Assembly: GCA_041653955.1 (NCBI GenBank)
Contig: JBAZEH010000004.1
Span: 6,802-70,801, forward strand
Length of the DNA: 64,000 nt
Direction of reading: 5' to 3'
DNA from: UBA1562 sp041653955
Lineage (GTDB): Bacteria > Omnitrophota > Gorgyraeia > Gygaellales > Profunditerraquicolaceae
Part shown: positions 16,139 to 24,383 of the stretch, piece by piece
Layout of the letters: each line of letters opens with the position of its first letter
Numbering within the stretch: position 1 is the stretch's first letter
Translations under genes and position numbers: made by a program
The notes under the pieces: model-generated
What the model was told of the DNA's origin: nothing
The model's database searches: none
The model's input: only the letters and a program-made list of their open reading frames with translations

Positions 16139-17392
16139 ATGAACGGGACTATAGCGGAAAAAATATTGAGCGCTCATTCAGGCAGGAAACTCAGCGCCGG
16201 GGATCTTGCCATATGCAAGGTAGATTTTTCCTTTGGGCAGGACGGGACTTCATCAATAATCATAGATAGGGTGAGGGATATGGGGCTCAAAGAGCTAAAA
16301 ACTAAATTCTGCATGGTTATTGACCATAGCGCCCCATCCCCAAGTGAAGGCGTGTCCCGCGTCCATAAGAAGATGCGCTCATTCAGCTCTGAATATGACG
16401 CTCCCCTTTACGATATAGGCTGTGGAGTCTGCCATCAGGTAATACCTGAATCCGGAGAGGTCCTCCCCGGGAACCTGGTCTTGGGGGCTGACTCGCATAC
16501 CTGCACTTACGGAGCCCTGGGTGCCTTTGCTACAGGCGTAGGTTCAACAGACCTGGCGATCAGCTTAGCTGCCGGGAAGAACTGGTTCAAGGTCCCCGAG
16601 ACGATAAAGATAATAGTGAACGGCAGGATACCTAAAGGGGTATCAGCAAAGGATATCATCCTGCATATAATTACCGATGTGACCGCAAGCGGCGCCACTT
16701 ACAAGGCGATAGAATTCAGCGGCAGCGCGATAGATAAGCTGGGTATGGACGGCCGTTTCACCATATGCAATATGGTAGTAGAGATGGGAGCGAAATGCGG
16801 TTTTATGCCGCAGGATAAGAAGACTACCTCCTGGCTTAAGTCAAGGGGCGTAAAGAATAGTAAGATAAAGCCGGTAAAGGCGGACAGCTCGGCGAAATAC
16901 ATAAAGACAATAGAATATAATATTTCAAAGCTTTGCCCGCAGGTATCAAGGCCCCATAGCGTGGATAGCGCAGTAGCGGCCGCGGAACTGGGTAATATAA
17001 AAATAAATGAAGCGTTTCTAGGCACCTGCACTAATGGCCGCCTTGAAGACCTTAGGGCGGCAGCAGCCATGCTTAAATCCAGAAAAGTCTCGCCCGCAGT
17101 AAGGTTTATCATTGCGCCGGCTTCGCGCGCCATATTCCGTGAGGCATTAAGATCAGGTATCGTGGATATTTTTATTAAGGCAGGGGCTGTAATGGTCTCT
17201 CCCGGTTGCGGGCCGTGCGTCGGTACCCACAACGGGGTTCCCGCAGACGGTGAAGCGGTCATATCCACCGCTAACAGGAACTTTAAAGGCAGGATGGGCA
17301 ACCCTAATGCCTTCATTTATCTTGGGTCTCCTTTGACGGTCACCGCCTCGGCTATAAAAGGGCGTATTACCGACCCAAGAGAACTCTTATAA
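16139..17392 (+). CDS. leuC: LeuC-type aconitase-family large subunit
   Basis: A 417-aa [4Fe-4S] hydro-lyase large subunit of the short LeuC/homoaconitase class. The cluster cysteines are in GTCTNGRLED and SPGCGPCVGTHNG; DHSAPSPSEG and GADSHTCTYGALGAFATGVGS are active-site segments. Named as 3-isopropylmalate dehydratase, but in this neighbourhood (isocitrate-type dehydrogenase, malate dehydrogenase, no leuA or leuB) it may work as an aconitase or homoaconitase. The small subunit is leuD, two genes downstream. Confidence 0.85.
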   Translation: MNGTIAEKILSAHSGRKLSAGDLAICKVDFSFGQDGTSSIIIDRVRDMGLKELKTKFCMVIDHSAPSPSEGVSRVHKKMRSFSSEYDAPLYDIGCGVCHQVIPESGEVLPGNLVLGADSHTCTYGALGAFATGVGSTDLAISLAAGKNWFKVPETIKIIVNGRIPKGVSAKDIILHIITDVTASGATYKAIEFSGSAIDKLGMDGRFTICNMVVEMGAKCGFMPQDKKTTSWLKSRGVKNSKIKPVKADSSAKYIKTIEYNISKLCPQVSRPHSVDSAVAAAELGNIKINEAFLGTCTNGRLEDLRAAAAMLKSRKVSPAVRFIIAPASRAIFREALRSGIVDIFIKAGAVMVSPGCGPCVGTHNGVPADGEAVISTANRNFKGRMGNPNAFIYLGSPLTVTASAIKGRITDPRELL

Positions 17393-17406
17393 TCCAGGAG
17401 GTTGAT

Positions 17407-18453
17407 ATGGAAATACGCAGTCTGCTCGTGCTATGTATAGAGAAAAATGCTTCTGACCTGCATTTAACGGAAAATGAGCCGCCGATATTGCGCATTGACG
17501 GCAAGCTTGTCCGCACGCAATTACCTCCTTTAACCAGGGATGACTTAAAGATGCTGGCATACAGCGTTTTAAGTAATAGCCAGAAAGAAATGCTGGAGAG
17601 GGACCTTGAGCTGGATTTCTCCGTGGCTCTCCCCGAATTAGACAGGTTCAGGGTCAATATCCATATTCAGAAGGGTTCGGTAGAGTCGGCTTTCAGGAGG
17701 GTCCCTTTGCAGATACCGAGCATAGAACAACTGGGGTTGCCTAATATAGTCCTGGAACTCGCCCGAAGGCCGAACGGCCTAGTGCTGGTGACCGGGCCTA
17801 CGGGTATGGGTAAAACCACTACCCTGGCGGCGATGATAAACCTGATAAATAATGAGAAGGAATCCCTGATAATTTGTATTGAAGACCCGATAGAATTCAT
17901 ACACGCAAACAAAAAAAGCATAGTTAAGCAAAGGGAAGTTTACGCTGACACCCACTCTTTTGCCCAGGCATTAAGGCATGCGTTAAGGCAGGACCCGAAT
18001 GTGATAGTAGTAGGGGAAATGAGGGATTTAGAAACTATAACAACGGCTCTTACCGCCGCTGAAACAGGCCATCTTGTGCTGGCAACCCTTCATACTCCGG
18101 ACGCCCCGCAGACCGTAGAAAGGATAATAGATGTATTCCCTCCCTATCAACAGCAACAGGTAAGGCTGCAGCTGGCGAACTGCCTGCAGGGGGTAATATC
18201 GCAGTTATTATTGCCTTCAGCCACAGGAAAAGGCAGGGTGCTGGCTACAGAGATAATGCTCGGCACATCTGGCATAAGAAATCTTATTCGCGAACAAGAG
18301 ATAGAACAGATACCTACCCTTATGCAGACAGGGAGCCAATACGGCATGAAGACAATGGATAAATCCTTAAAGGAGCTTTATCAGAAAGGGCTTATCGGCC
18401 TTGACGTAGCGATGTCCAGGGTAAAAAGCAACGAGGAGTTCCATCAGCTATGA
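17407..18453 (+). CDS. pilT: Type IV pilus retraction ATPase PilT
   Basis: A 348-aa secretion-superfamily ATPase. The N-terminal PAS-like half has ASDLHLTENEPPILRIDGKL, then Walker A GPTGMGKTTTLAAMI, the Asp box region IEDPIEFIH, Walker B VVGEMRDLETI and the His box GHLVLATLHTPDA. Length and order fit PilT. An AGGAGG site precedes the ATG. It is placed between leuC and leuD and overlaps leuD by 4 nt, an odd location for a pilus gene. Confidence 0.93.
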   Translation: MEIRSLLVLCIEKNASDLHLTENEPPILRIDGKLVRTQLPPLTRDDLKMLAYSVLSNSQKEMLERDLELDFSVALPELDRFRVNIHIQKGSVESAFRRVPLQIPSIEQLGLPNIVLELARRPNGLVLVTGPTGMGKTTTLAAMINLINNEKESLIICIEDPIEFIHANKKSIVKQREVYADTHSFAQALRHALRQDPNVIVVGEMRDLETITTALTAAETGHLVLATLHTPDAPQTVERIIDVFPPYQQQQVRLQLANCLQGVISQLLLPSATGKGRVLATEIMLGTSGIRNLIREQEIEQIPTLMQTGSQYGMKTMDKSLKELYQKGLIGLDVAMSRVKSNEEFHQL

Positions 18454-18950
18454 AGATAGAAGGCACCGGAGTAAGATTAGGGGATAATATAAATACCGAT
18501 TTTATCATTTCGGGCAGGTATAAGTTTTCCATAACAGATATGAAGGAGCTCTCCAAGCATATTATGGAGGATATAGACCCTGATTTCCCGAGCAAAATAG
18601 TATCCGGGGAATCCATAATTGTGGCGGGAGATAATTTTGGCATGGGCTCATCGCGGGAGCAGGCGCCGCTGGTGATCAAAGAGTGCGGGATCCAGGCGGT
18701 ATTAGCCAAGTCATTCGCCCGCATATTTTACCGTAACGGTTTTAATATAGGCCTGCTTCTAATAGAGACCGATACCGATAAGATAGGCGAAAATGACAAA
18801 CTCTTTATAGATACCGATAAAGGCATGGTCAGGAATATTACCAGGAATATAGAGATGAAAATAAACCCCCTGCCCGGTTTTATGCAGGAGATATTGAAAG
18901 AGGGCGGGATAGTCAACTATTTTAAAAAACACGGGGAGTTAAAAATATAA
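18450..18950 (+). CDS. leuD: LeuD-type aconitase-family small subunit
   Basis: A 166-aa swivel-domain subunit. It has GDNINTDFIISGRYKF near the N-terminus and the GDNFGMGSSREQAP motif that interacts with substrate, then AKSFARIFYRNGFNIGL. It should pair with LeuC (16139) into the active heterodimer. ATGA overlap with pilT and a 1-nt gap to the dehydrogenase gene mean all are likely co-transcribed. Confidence 0.88.
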   Translation: MKIEGTGVRLGDNINTDFIISGRYKFSITDMKELSKHIMEDIDPDFPSKIVSGESIIVAGDNFGMGSSREQAPLVIKECGIQAVLAKSFARIFYRNGFNIGLLLIETDTDKIGENDKLFIDTDKGMVRNITRNIEMKINPLPGFMQEILKEGGIVNYFKKHGELKI

Positions 18951-18951
18951 C

Positions 18952-20037
18952 ATGCCTATTCACAAAATAACTTTAATACCGGGGGATGGGATAGGGCCGG
19001 AGGTTGCGGAAGCCGCGAGGAGATGTGTTGAGGCAACCGGTGTCAAGGTAGATTGGGATACTGTTGTCGCGGGGCAGGAGGCCATAGATAAATACGGGAA
19101 TATACTTCCCGAAGGCGTCCTTGAGTCAGTCAGGAAGAATAAGGTCGCGCTGAAAGGGCCGATAGTCACACCTATCGGAGAGGGTTTCCGTTCGGTTAAT
19201 GTTGCTATAAGGCACGCCCTTGACCTGTACGCCTGCGTGAGGCCGGCAAAATCTTATCCCGGGGTAAGAAGCCCGTATAAAGATATAGACCTTTTGATCG
19301 TGCGCGAGAACAGCGAGGACCTTTACGCCGGCATAGAATTTGAAGAAGGCAAGCCGGAAACGAAAAAACTAATATCCGAGATAGAGGCCGGGACAAAAAA
19401 GAAGATACGCCCTGATTCCGGTATTTCCATAAAACCTATATCCAGGTACGCTTCCGAGAGGATAGTGCGTTTTGCCTTTGAGTATGCCGTCAAATACGGG
19501 CGCAAGAAGGTCACGGCCGTGCATAAGGCGAATATCATGAAATTCACCGACGGGCTGTTCCTTAAGGCGGCGCGCGAGGTCGCAAAAGAATATGCCGGCA
19601 GGATAAATTTTGAAGAAGCGATAGTGGACAATATGTGCATGCAGCTGGTGCAAAAACCGAGGAACTACGATATACTCGTGCTGCCCAACCTTTACGGCGA
19701 TATAATATCAGACCTTTGCGCGGGCCTTGTAGGAGGACTTGGCGTGGCCCCGGGAGCGAATATAGGCGATGATATGGCGGTATTTGAGGCGGTGCACGGT
19801 TCAGCCCCCAAATATAAAGGGATGAACAAAGTAAACCCGGTAGCGATGATATTATCAGGGGTGCTGATGTTAAGGCATATAAAAGAAGATGCCGCGGCCG
19901 ATAAGCTGGAAGGCGCGGTAAAGAAAATCCTCGCTGAAGGTAAATACGTAACATATGACTTGAAGGCCGACCGCGATGACCCTTCCAGCGCAGGGACGCG
20001 CGAGATGGCTGACGCTATTATAAAAGAGATAAGATGA
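18952..20037 (+). CDS. icd: Isocitrate/isopropylmalate dehydrogenase family, probably NAD-isocitrate dehydrogenase
   Basis: A 361-aa beta-decarboxylating dehydrogenase. LIPGDGIGPEV is the start motif. The substrate region SVNVAIRHALDLYACVRPAK with RENSEDLYAGIEFEEG resembles NAD-type isocitrate dehydrogenases rather than LeuB, which usually shows a GGIYFG motif. GVAPGANIGDDMAVFEAVHGSAPKYKG is the cofactor loop. Likely oxidises isocitrate to 2-oxoglutarate. Homoisocitrate or isopropylmalate activity cannot be excluded. Confidence 0.8.
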   Translation: MPIHKITLIPGDGIGPEVAEAARRCVEATGVKVDWDTVVAGQEAIDKYGNILPEGVLESVRKNKVALKGPIVTPIGEGFRSVNVAIRHALDLYACVRPAKSYPGVRSPYKDIDLLIVRENSEDLYAGIEFEEGKPETKKLISEIEAGTKKKIRPDSGISIKPISRYASERIVRFAFEYAVKYGRKKVTAVHKANIMKFTDGLFLKAAREVAKEYAGRINFEEAIVDNMCMQLVQKPRNYDILVLPNLYGDIISDLCAGLVGGLGVAPGANIGDDMAVFEAVHGSAPKYKGMNKVNPVAMILSGVLMLRHIKEDAAADKLEGAVKKILAEGKYVTYDLKADRDDPSSAGTREMADAIIKEIR

Positions 20038-20969
20038 AAATATCCGTGATAGGCGCGGGAAATGTAGGCGGTTTAACCGCTATGCGGCTGGCTGAAACAG
20101 GTATCGGCGAGATACTCCTGGTGGATATAGCCAAAGGCCTTGCTCATGGCAAGGCGCTGGATATGGAGGATAGCGCTTCGGTCATGCGGTTTAACTATAG
20201 CATTCTGGGCACGGATGATATGGAGCAGGTAAAAGGCTCGGACATAACCGTCATCACCGCCGGATTAGCCCGCAAGCCCGGGATGACCAGAGAAGAGCTG
20301 CTTGTCAAGAACGCCGGTATATTAAAAGATGTGTGCCTGAAAGTCAGGGGACTCTCCCCGGATTCAATAGTGATAATAGTGACTAATCCCCTGGATATAA
20401 TGACATACCTGGCTTTAAAAGTAACGGGGTTTCCTTCAAGCAGGGTTATCGGGATGGGTGTAAGCCTGGACGCGGGGAGGTTCGCTAATCTTATCAGCCG
20501 CGAATTAAGAATGCCTTATACTGATATTGAGGCGTGCGTTATAGGCAGCCACGGAGAAGGGATGTTGCCTTTGCCGCGGCTTACTACCGTAAAAGGCGTT
20601 GAATTAAATGAGCTCCTTACCGAAGAGGCGGTAAACACCTTAACCAGGAGGACGCGGGAACGCGGCATTGAGATAGTCTCCGCGCTTGGAAGCGGAAGCG
20701 CGTATTTCGCCCCTTCACAGGCAATAGCCGCGCTCGTTAAGGCGATAGCAAAAGATACCAAATCCACTATCGGGGTATCCGCTTGCCTTAACGGAGAGTA
20801 CGCCGAAAAAGATATATGTATCGGCGTGCCATGCCGCCTGGGCAGGAACGGCATAGAAAAAATAATAGAACTTGAATTGAACGAAGAAGAGAAGGCGCTT
20901 TTCGCGCAGGCAGCCGGCTCTATCCGCAAGAACTTAGAATTAATCAAACAGTTTTATCATGGATTATGA
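20034..20969 (+). CDS. mdh: Malate dehydrogenase
   Basis: A 311-aa LDH-like malate dehydrogenase. Rossmann motif GAGNVGGLTA at residues 7-16, Asp in LLVDIAKG (NAD preference), substrate loop ARKPGMTREELL (arginine at the malate-discriminating position), VTNPLDIMTYLA and catalytic histidine in IGSHGEGMLPL. It interconverts malate and oxaloacetate. ATGA overlap with the previous gene. Confidence 0.95.
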   Translation: MKISVIGAGNVGGLTAMRLAETGIGEILLVDIAKGLAHGKALDMEDSASVMRFNYSILGTDDMEQVKGSDITVITAGLARKPGMTREELLVKNAGILKDVCLKVRGLSPDSIVIIVTNPLDIMTYLALKVTGFPSSRVIGMGVSLDAGRFANLISRELRMPYTDIEACVIGSHGEGMLPLPRLTTVKGVELNELLTEEAVNTLTRRTRERGIEIVSALGSGSAYFAPSQAIAALVKAIAKDTKSTIGVSACLNGEYAEKDICIGVPCRLGRNGIEKIIELELNEEEKALFAQAAGSIRKNLELIKQFYHGL

Positions 20970-22269
20970 CCTGGCGGTAATAGGCGCTGGCTGGGCAGGC
21001 TTTAATTCCGCGCTAAAGGCAAAGGCGCTTGGCTTAAAAGTCGCGCTGATAGAAAAGGAACAAATAGGCGGAACATGCCTTAATCGAGGATGCATCCCCG
21101 CCAAGGCGCTTATCCAATCCTCCAGGGTTTACAATCTCGCCAAAAGATCCGGCATATTCGGCGTAAAGGCCGCTGAGCCGGAAATAGACCTCGCGCAGAT
21201 ACACTCAAGAAAAAACAAAATAATAGAGCAATTACGGCAGGGTATGTCTTTTTCCCTTCGGGGGATAGACCTGTTGAGCGGGGAGGCCCGCATAACCGGC
21301 AGCAATACCTTAAGGGTCGGCGCAAAAGATATCAGCTCCAGGTTTATGCTTATAGCAACCGGCTCAAAGCCCGCGCAGCTTAAAGGGATAAGATTTGACG
21401 CAGATAAGATCGTATCCAGCGACGATATGCTGGCATCAGAGAGCGTCCCGGGCTCCCTTTTGATCATAGGCGCGGGAGCGATCGGCTGTGAGTTCGCTAA
21501 CCTGTTTGCGTCGTTCGGTTCTAAGGTCACTATTGTTGAGATGATGCCGCAGCTGCTTCCCGGCATAGATAAGGAAGCCGCCAGGAAGGCAGAGGCCGCT
21601 TTTAAAAAGAAGGGTATTGAAGTAGTAACATCTGCCGACGCTAACAGGTTTGACCTGTCACGTTACGATAAGGTGCTGCTTTCTGTGGGCCGCTCTGCTG
21701 TTACCGAGGGGCTGGGCCTGGAGCAACTCGGCATAAAAACTGAAAAAGGGATGGTTATCGTTGACGATTCGCTTAAGACCAGTATACCGAATATATACGC
21801 GGCAGGCGACTGCGCGAGCAGGATAATGCTCGCGCATTTTGCCGCTTATCAGGGTTGTATCGCCGCCGAAAATATGGCAGCAGGGCCCTCGGGAAACCTC
21901 AAAAGATCGGATGAGCGCTGCGTGCCGGCCTGTATATTTACGGAACCCGAGATAGGGGCAGTTGGGCTGACTGAGGATGAAGCAAAGGAAAGAAAAATAG
22001 ATATAAATGTGAATAAATTTGATCTCCTGGGTTCCGGCATGGCCCGCATAATGGATGAGGCAAACGGCTTTATAAAAATAATATCGTTTAAAGGCACCGA
22101 AGAGGTGGCCGGCGCTTCCATAGTAGGGCCGCGGGCAGCGGAATTAATAGGGATACTTGCCGTAGCCGTGCAATCCCGCCTTAAAACCTCTCAGATAAGG
22201 GATACTATATTCGCGCATCCCACACTCTCCGAAGGGATAATTAGCGCATTAAAAGGGTATGGAGTTTGA
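20959..22269 (+). CDS. lpdA: Dihydrolipoamide dehydrogenase
   Basis: A 436-aa FAD disulfide oxidoreductase. FAD-binding GAGWAGFNSALKA at the N-terminus, redox pair in GGTCLNRGCIPAKAL, NAD-binding GAGAIGCEFANLFASFGSKV, second FAD motif AAGDC, and the catalytic His-Glu in FAHPTLSEGI. This is the E3 component of 2-oxoacid dehydrogenases or the glycine cleavage system. No E1 or E2 gene is nearby, but lipB and a lone lipoyl domain follow. Overlaps mdh by 11 nt. Confidence 0.93.
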   Translation: MDYDLAVIGAGWAGFNSALKAKALGLKVALIEKEQIGGTCLNRGCIPAKALIQSSRVYNLAKRSGIFGVKAAEPEIDLAQIHSRKNKIIEQLRQGMSFSLRGIDLLSGEARITGSNTLRVGAKDISSRFMLIATGSKPAQLKGIRFDADKIVSSDDMLASESVPGSLLIIGAGAIGCEFANLFASFGSKVTIVEMMPQLLPGIDKEAARKAEAAFKKKGIEVVTSADANRFDLSRYDKVLLSVGRSAVTEGLGLEQLGIKTEKGMVIVDDSLKTSIPNIYAAGDCASRIMLAHFAAYQGCIAAENMAAGPSGNLKRSDERCVPACIFTEPEIGAVGLTEDEAKERKIDINVNKFDLLGSGMARIMDEANGFIKIISFKGTEEVAGASIVGPRAAELIGILAVAVQSRLKTSQIRDTIFAHPTLSEGIISALKGYGV

Positions 22270-22897
22270 GGTATTTGATTTAGGATTAACGGGTTTTGAG
22301 GAAGCGCTGCGTTTCCAGAAGGAATTATTCAGCAGGGTAAAAGCGGGCGCGCTTAACGGTGCCCTGGTGCTTTGCAGCCATCATCCTGTAATCACAACAG
22401 GAAGGCGCGCGAAAGCAGGAGCTATCCTGGTTTCTGATATTGAACTGGAACGCCGCGGTATACCCGTATATCAAACTGAAAGGGGAGGGGAAGTTACTTA
22501 TCATGGCCCGGGCCAGCTTACTTTATATCCGGTCATCAACCTTGGCCGGTTAAAGAAAGATATACGCTATTTTTTAAGGGAGCTGGAAGGCTCGGCGATA
22601 GATATGCTCTCTGAACTTGGCATCAAAGGGTCAAGGCGCGGCCGCCTTACCGGGGTATGGGTAGAAGGGCGCAAGGTGGCTTCAATAGGGATAGCCGTGA
22701 GGAATTGGATCACCTTTCATGGCATGAGTATAAATATAAAGAAGGACGATTTAAGCAATTTCCGGCTTATCAGGCCATGCGGTATGGATATACGGATGAC
22801 TTCAGTTGAAACGGTTTCAGGCAGGAGCATAGATATGGCGCAGGTAGGCGCTATGCTCACGGATGGGCTCAAGAAAAGATTCTCAACGGTTAACTAA
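22259..22897 (+). CDS. lipB: Lipoyl(octanoyl) transferase
   Basis: A 212-aa octanoyl-ACP:protein transferase that starts lipoate assembly on lipoyl domains. The signature ERGGEVTYHGPGQLTLYPV, the lysine-bearing KVASIGIAVRNWITFHGMSI and the catalytic cysteine in IRPCGMD are present. It overlaps lpdA and is followed after 14 nt by a lipoyl-domain gene, a probable substrate. Confidence 0.95.
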   Translation: MEFEVFDLGLTGFEEALRFQKELFSRVKAGALNGALVLCSHHPVITTGRRAKAGAILVSDIELERRGIPVYQTERGGEVTYHGPGQLTLYPVINLGRLKKDIRYFLRELEGSAIDMLSELGIKGSRRGRLTGVWVEGRKVASIGIAVRNWITFHGMSINIKKDDLSNFRLIRPCGMDIRMTSVETVSGRSIDMAQVGAMLTDGLKKRFSTVN

Positions 22898-22911
22898 AGG
22901 AGGCCGCCAAT

Positions 22912-23142
22912 ATGACTAACGTAATCTTACCTGAATTGGGAGAAGGTATCATAAAAGCGACTATTTCCTACTGGTATTTCAAGGAAGGGGATAAGGTCAA
23001 TGAAAAGGATGATCTAGTCGAGCTCGCTACGGATAAGGCCACATTTAACCTGCCCAGCCCCTGCGCGGGGGTCCTTTCGCAGATAGCATTTAAAGAAGGG
23101 GATGAGGTAAATGTTGGTGAGGTGCTTGCCGCTATAGAATGA
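22912..23142 (+). CDS. Free-standing lipoyl-domain protein
   Basis: A 76-aa single biotinyl/lipoyl domain with nothing else. It starts TNVILPELGEGIIKATIS, like E2 N-termini, and carries the modification site ATDKATFNLP with Lys42. An AAAGGAGGCC ribosome-binding site precedes the ATG, and the frame closes cleanly, so it is a complete gene and not a visible E2 fragment. It may be a mobile lipoyl carrier serving Lpd. The following 110 nt hold a promoter and no gene. Confidence 0.85.
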   Translation: MTNVILPELGEGIIKATISYWYFKEGDKVNEKDDLVELATDKATFNLPSPCAGVLSQIAFKEGDEVNVGEVLAAIE

Positions 23143-23160
23143 CTTAGCGCAAATAAATGC

Positions 23161-23190
23161 TTGACAATTTTGGCAATATCGAGTTTTATA
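23161..23190 (+). promoter_or_regulatory. Probable sigma70-type promoter for the glycosyltransferase gene
   Basis: TTGACA at 23161-23166 and TTTATA at 23185-23190 with an 18-bp spacer. It lies in the first real gap after the lipoyl-domain gene, 63 nt before the preferred start of the next gene. Confidence 0.5.
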
Positions 23191-23252
23191 TATTAGGGAC
23201 GGATAAAATAAAAATTTGCCTGTGATATCCAGGGCGGAGAAAGGAAGCAGCT

Positions 23253-24383
23253 ATTAAACCTAAACGTATAATCCTTATGTATATCTCGGAGGTTTCGGGG
23301 CATCACAGCGCCACAATAGCGATAGAAAAGGCGCTGAAGGCGATACGCCCGGATACCGAGGTCATGAACCTTAATGCCTTCAGCTACACCAACCCTGTAT
23401 CAGAAAAGATCGTAAACCGCCTTTATATGGCGGTGATCAAGCGGACGCCTAAGGTGTGGGATTACCTTTATGATAACCCCACAGTAGCCAGAAAGCTTGA
23501 GAATATAAAAAACACCATACATAAGTTCAACTCCCCTAAATTAAAGGCCCTTTTTGACAGGTTTAAACCCGACGCGGTCATATGCACGCAGGCGTTTCCC
23601 TGCGGGATGGTCGCTGATTATAAAAAGACTTACGGGTCTAACCTTAACCTTGTGGCCGTGCTTACCGATTATATACCCCACTCTTACTGGGTTTATGATA
23701 CAATCAATTATTATATTACTCCTTCCGTAGAAGTCTCGCAGCGCCTTGCAGTAAAGGGGGTCCCCGCGGATAAGATAAGAGACCTGGGAATACCTTTTGA
23801 CCCGAGGTTCAATGAACCGGTATCAAAGAAAGATACCATTGATAAGCTCGGGCTTGATGCCGGGAAGCCCGTGTTATTACTTATGGGGGGAGGGCAGGGG
23901 TTAGGCCCTATAAAGACCCTTGTAAGTTCTCTTGAAAAAACAAAGGAAGATTGCCAGGAGATCATTGTAACCGGGACAAACATTAAGCTATACAAGTCTT
24001 TGAGCAAGAAGATAAAGAAGTGCAGGAAAAAAGTGATTCTTTATCGCTATGTCCCTAATATCAATGAGCTGATGAGTATATGCGACATAATCATCACAAA
24101 GCCCGGAGGGGTGACTACTTCAGAGGCCCTGGCAAAAAAGATACCAATGATCATAGTAAAGCCCATACCTGGCCAGGAAGAAAGTAATACCGCTTATCTC
24201 ACCAAGGAGGGGGCTGCGATCAAGCTGGATGAGCCGGCAAATATCAATTTTATCGTAGATGACCTGCTGAAAAACAGAGATAAACTGGCGCAATTAAGGG
24301 ATGCCAGCGGACGTATCGGAAAGCCCCGCGCGAGCATGGATATAGCAGAATTCCTGCTTAACTTACCCGATAATAGTGTTTAA
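23253..24383 (+). CDS. MGDG-synthase-type glycosyltransferase (GT28 family)
   Basis: A glycosyltransferase resembling monogalactosyl-/glucosyl-diacylglycerol synthases. The N-terminal acceptor-binding GHHSATIAIEKAL and the C-terminal nucleotide-sugar site ITKPGGVTTSEALAKKIPMI with PGQEESNTAYL are clear; LLLMGGGQGLGPI starts the second Rossmann domain. The first ATG is at 23277, but it would remove most of the first beta strand (KRIILMYIS). ATT at 23253 has GGAAG 5-10 nt upstream and restores the strand, giving 376 aa. Probable role: membrane glycolipid synthesis, together with the next two genes. Confidence 0.8.
   Translation: MKPKRIILMYISEVSGHHSATIAIEKALKAIRPDTEVMNLNAFSYTNPVSEKIVNRLYMAVIKRTPKVWDYLYDNPTVARKLENIKNTIHKFNSPKLKALFDRFKPDAVICTQAFPCGMVADYKKTYGSNLNLVAVLTDYIPHSYWVYDTINYYITPSVEVSQRLAVKGVPADKIRDLGIPFDPRFNEPVSKKDTIDKLGLDAGKPVLLLMGGGQGLGPIKTLVSSLEKTKEDCQEIIVTGTNIKLYKSLSKKIKKCRKKVILYRYVPNINELMSICDIIITKPGGVTTSEALAKKIPMIIVKPIPGQEESNTAYLTKEGAAIKLDEPANINFIVDDLLKNRDKLAQLRDASGRIGKPRASMDIAEFLLNLPDNSV

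Noticed and set aside
23277..24383. ATG 23277 as the glycosyltransferase start
   Set aside because: It removes most of the first beta strand and lacks a ribosome-binding site; ATT 23253 fits better, although proof is missing.
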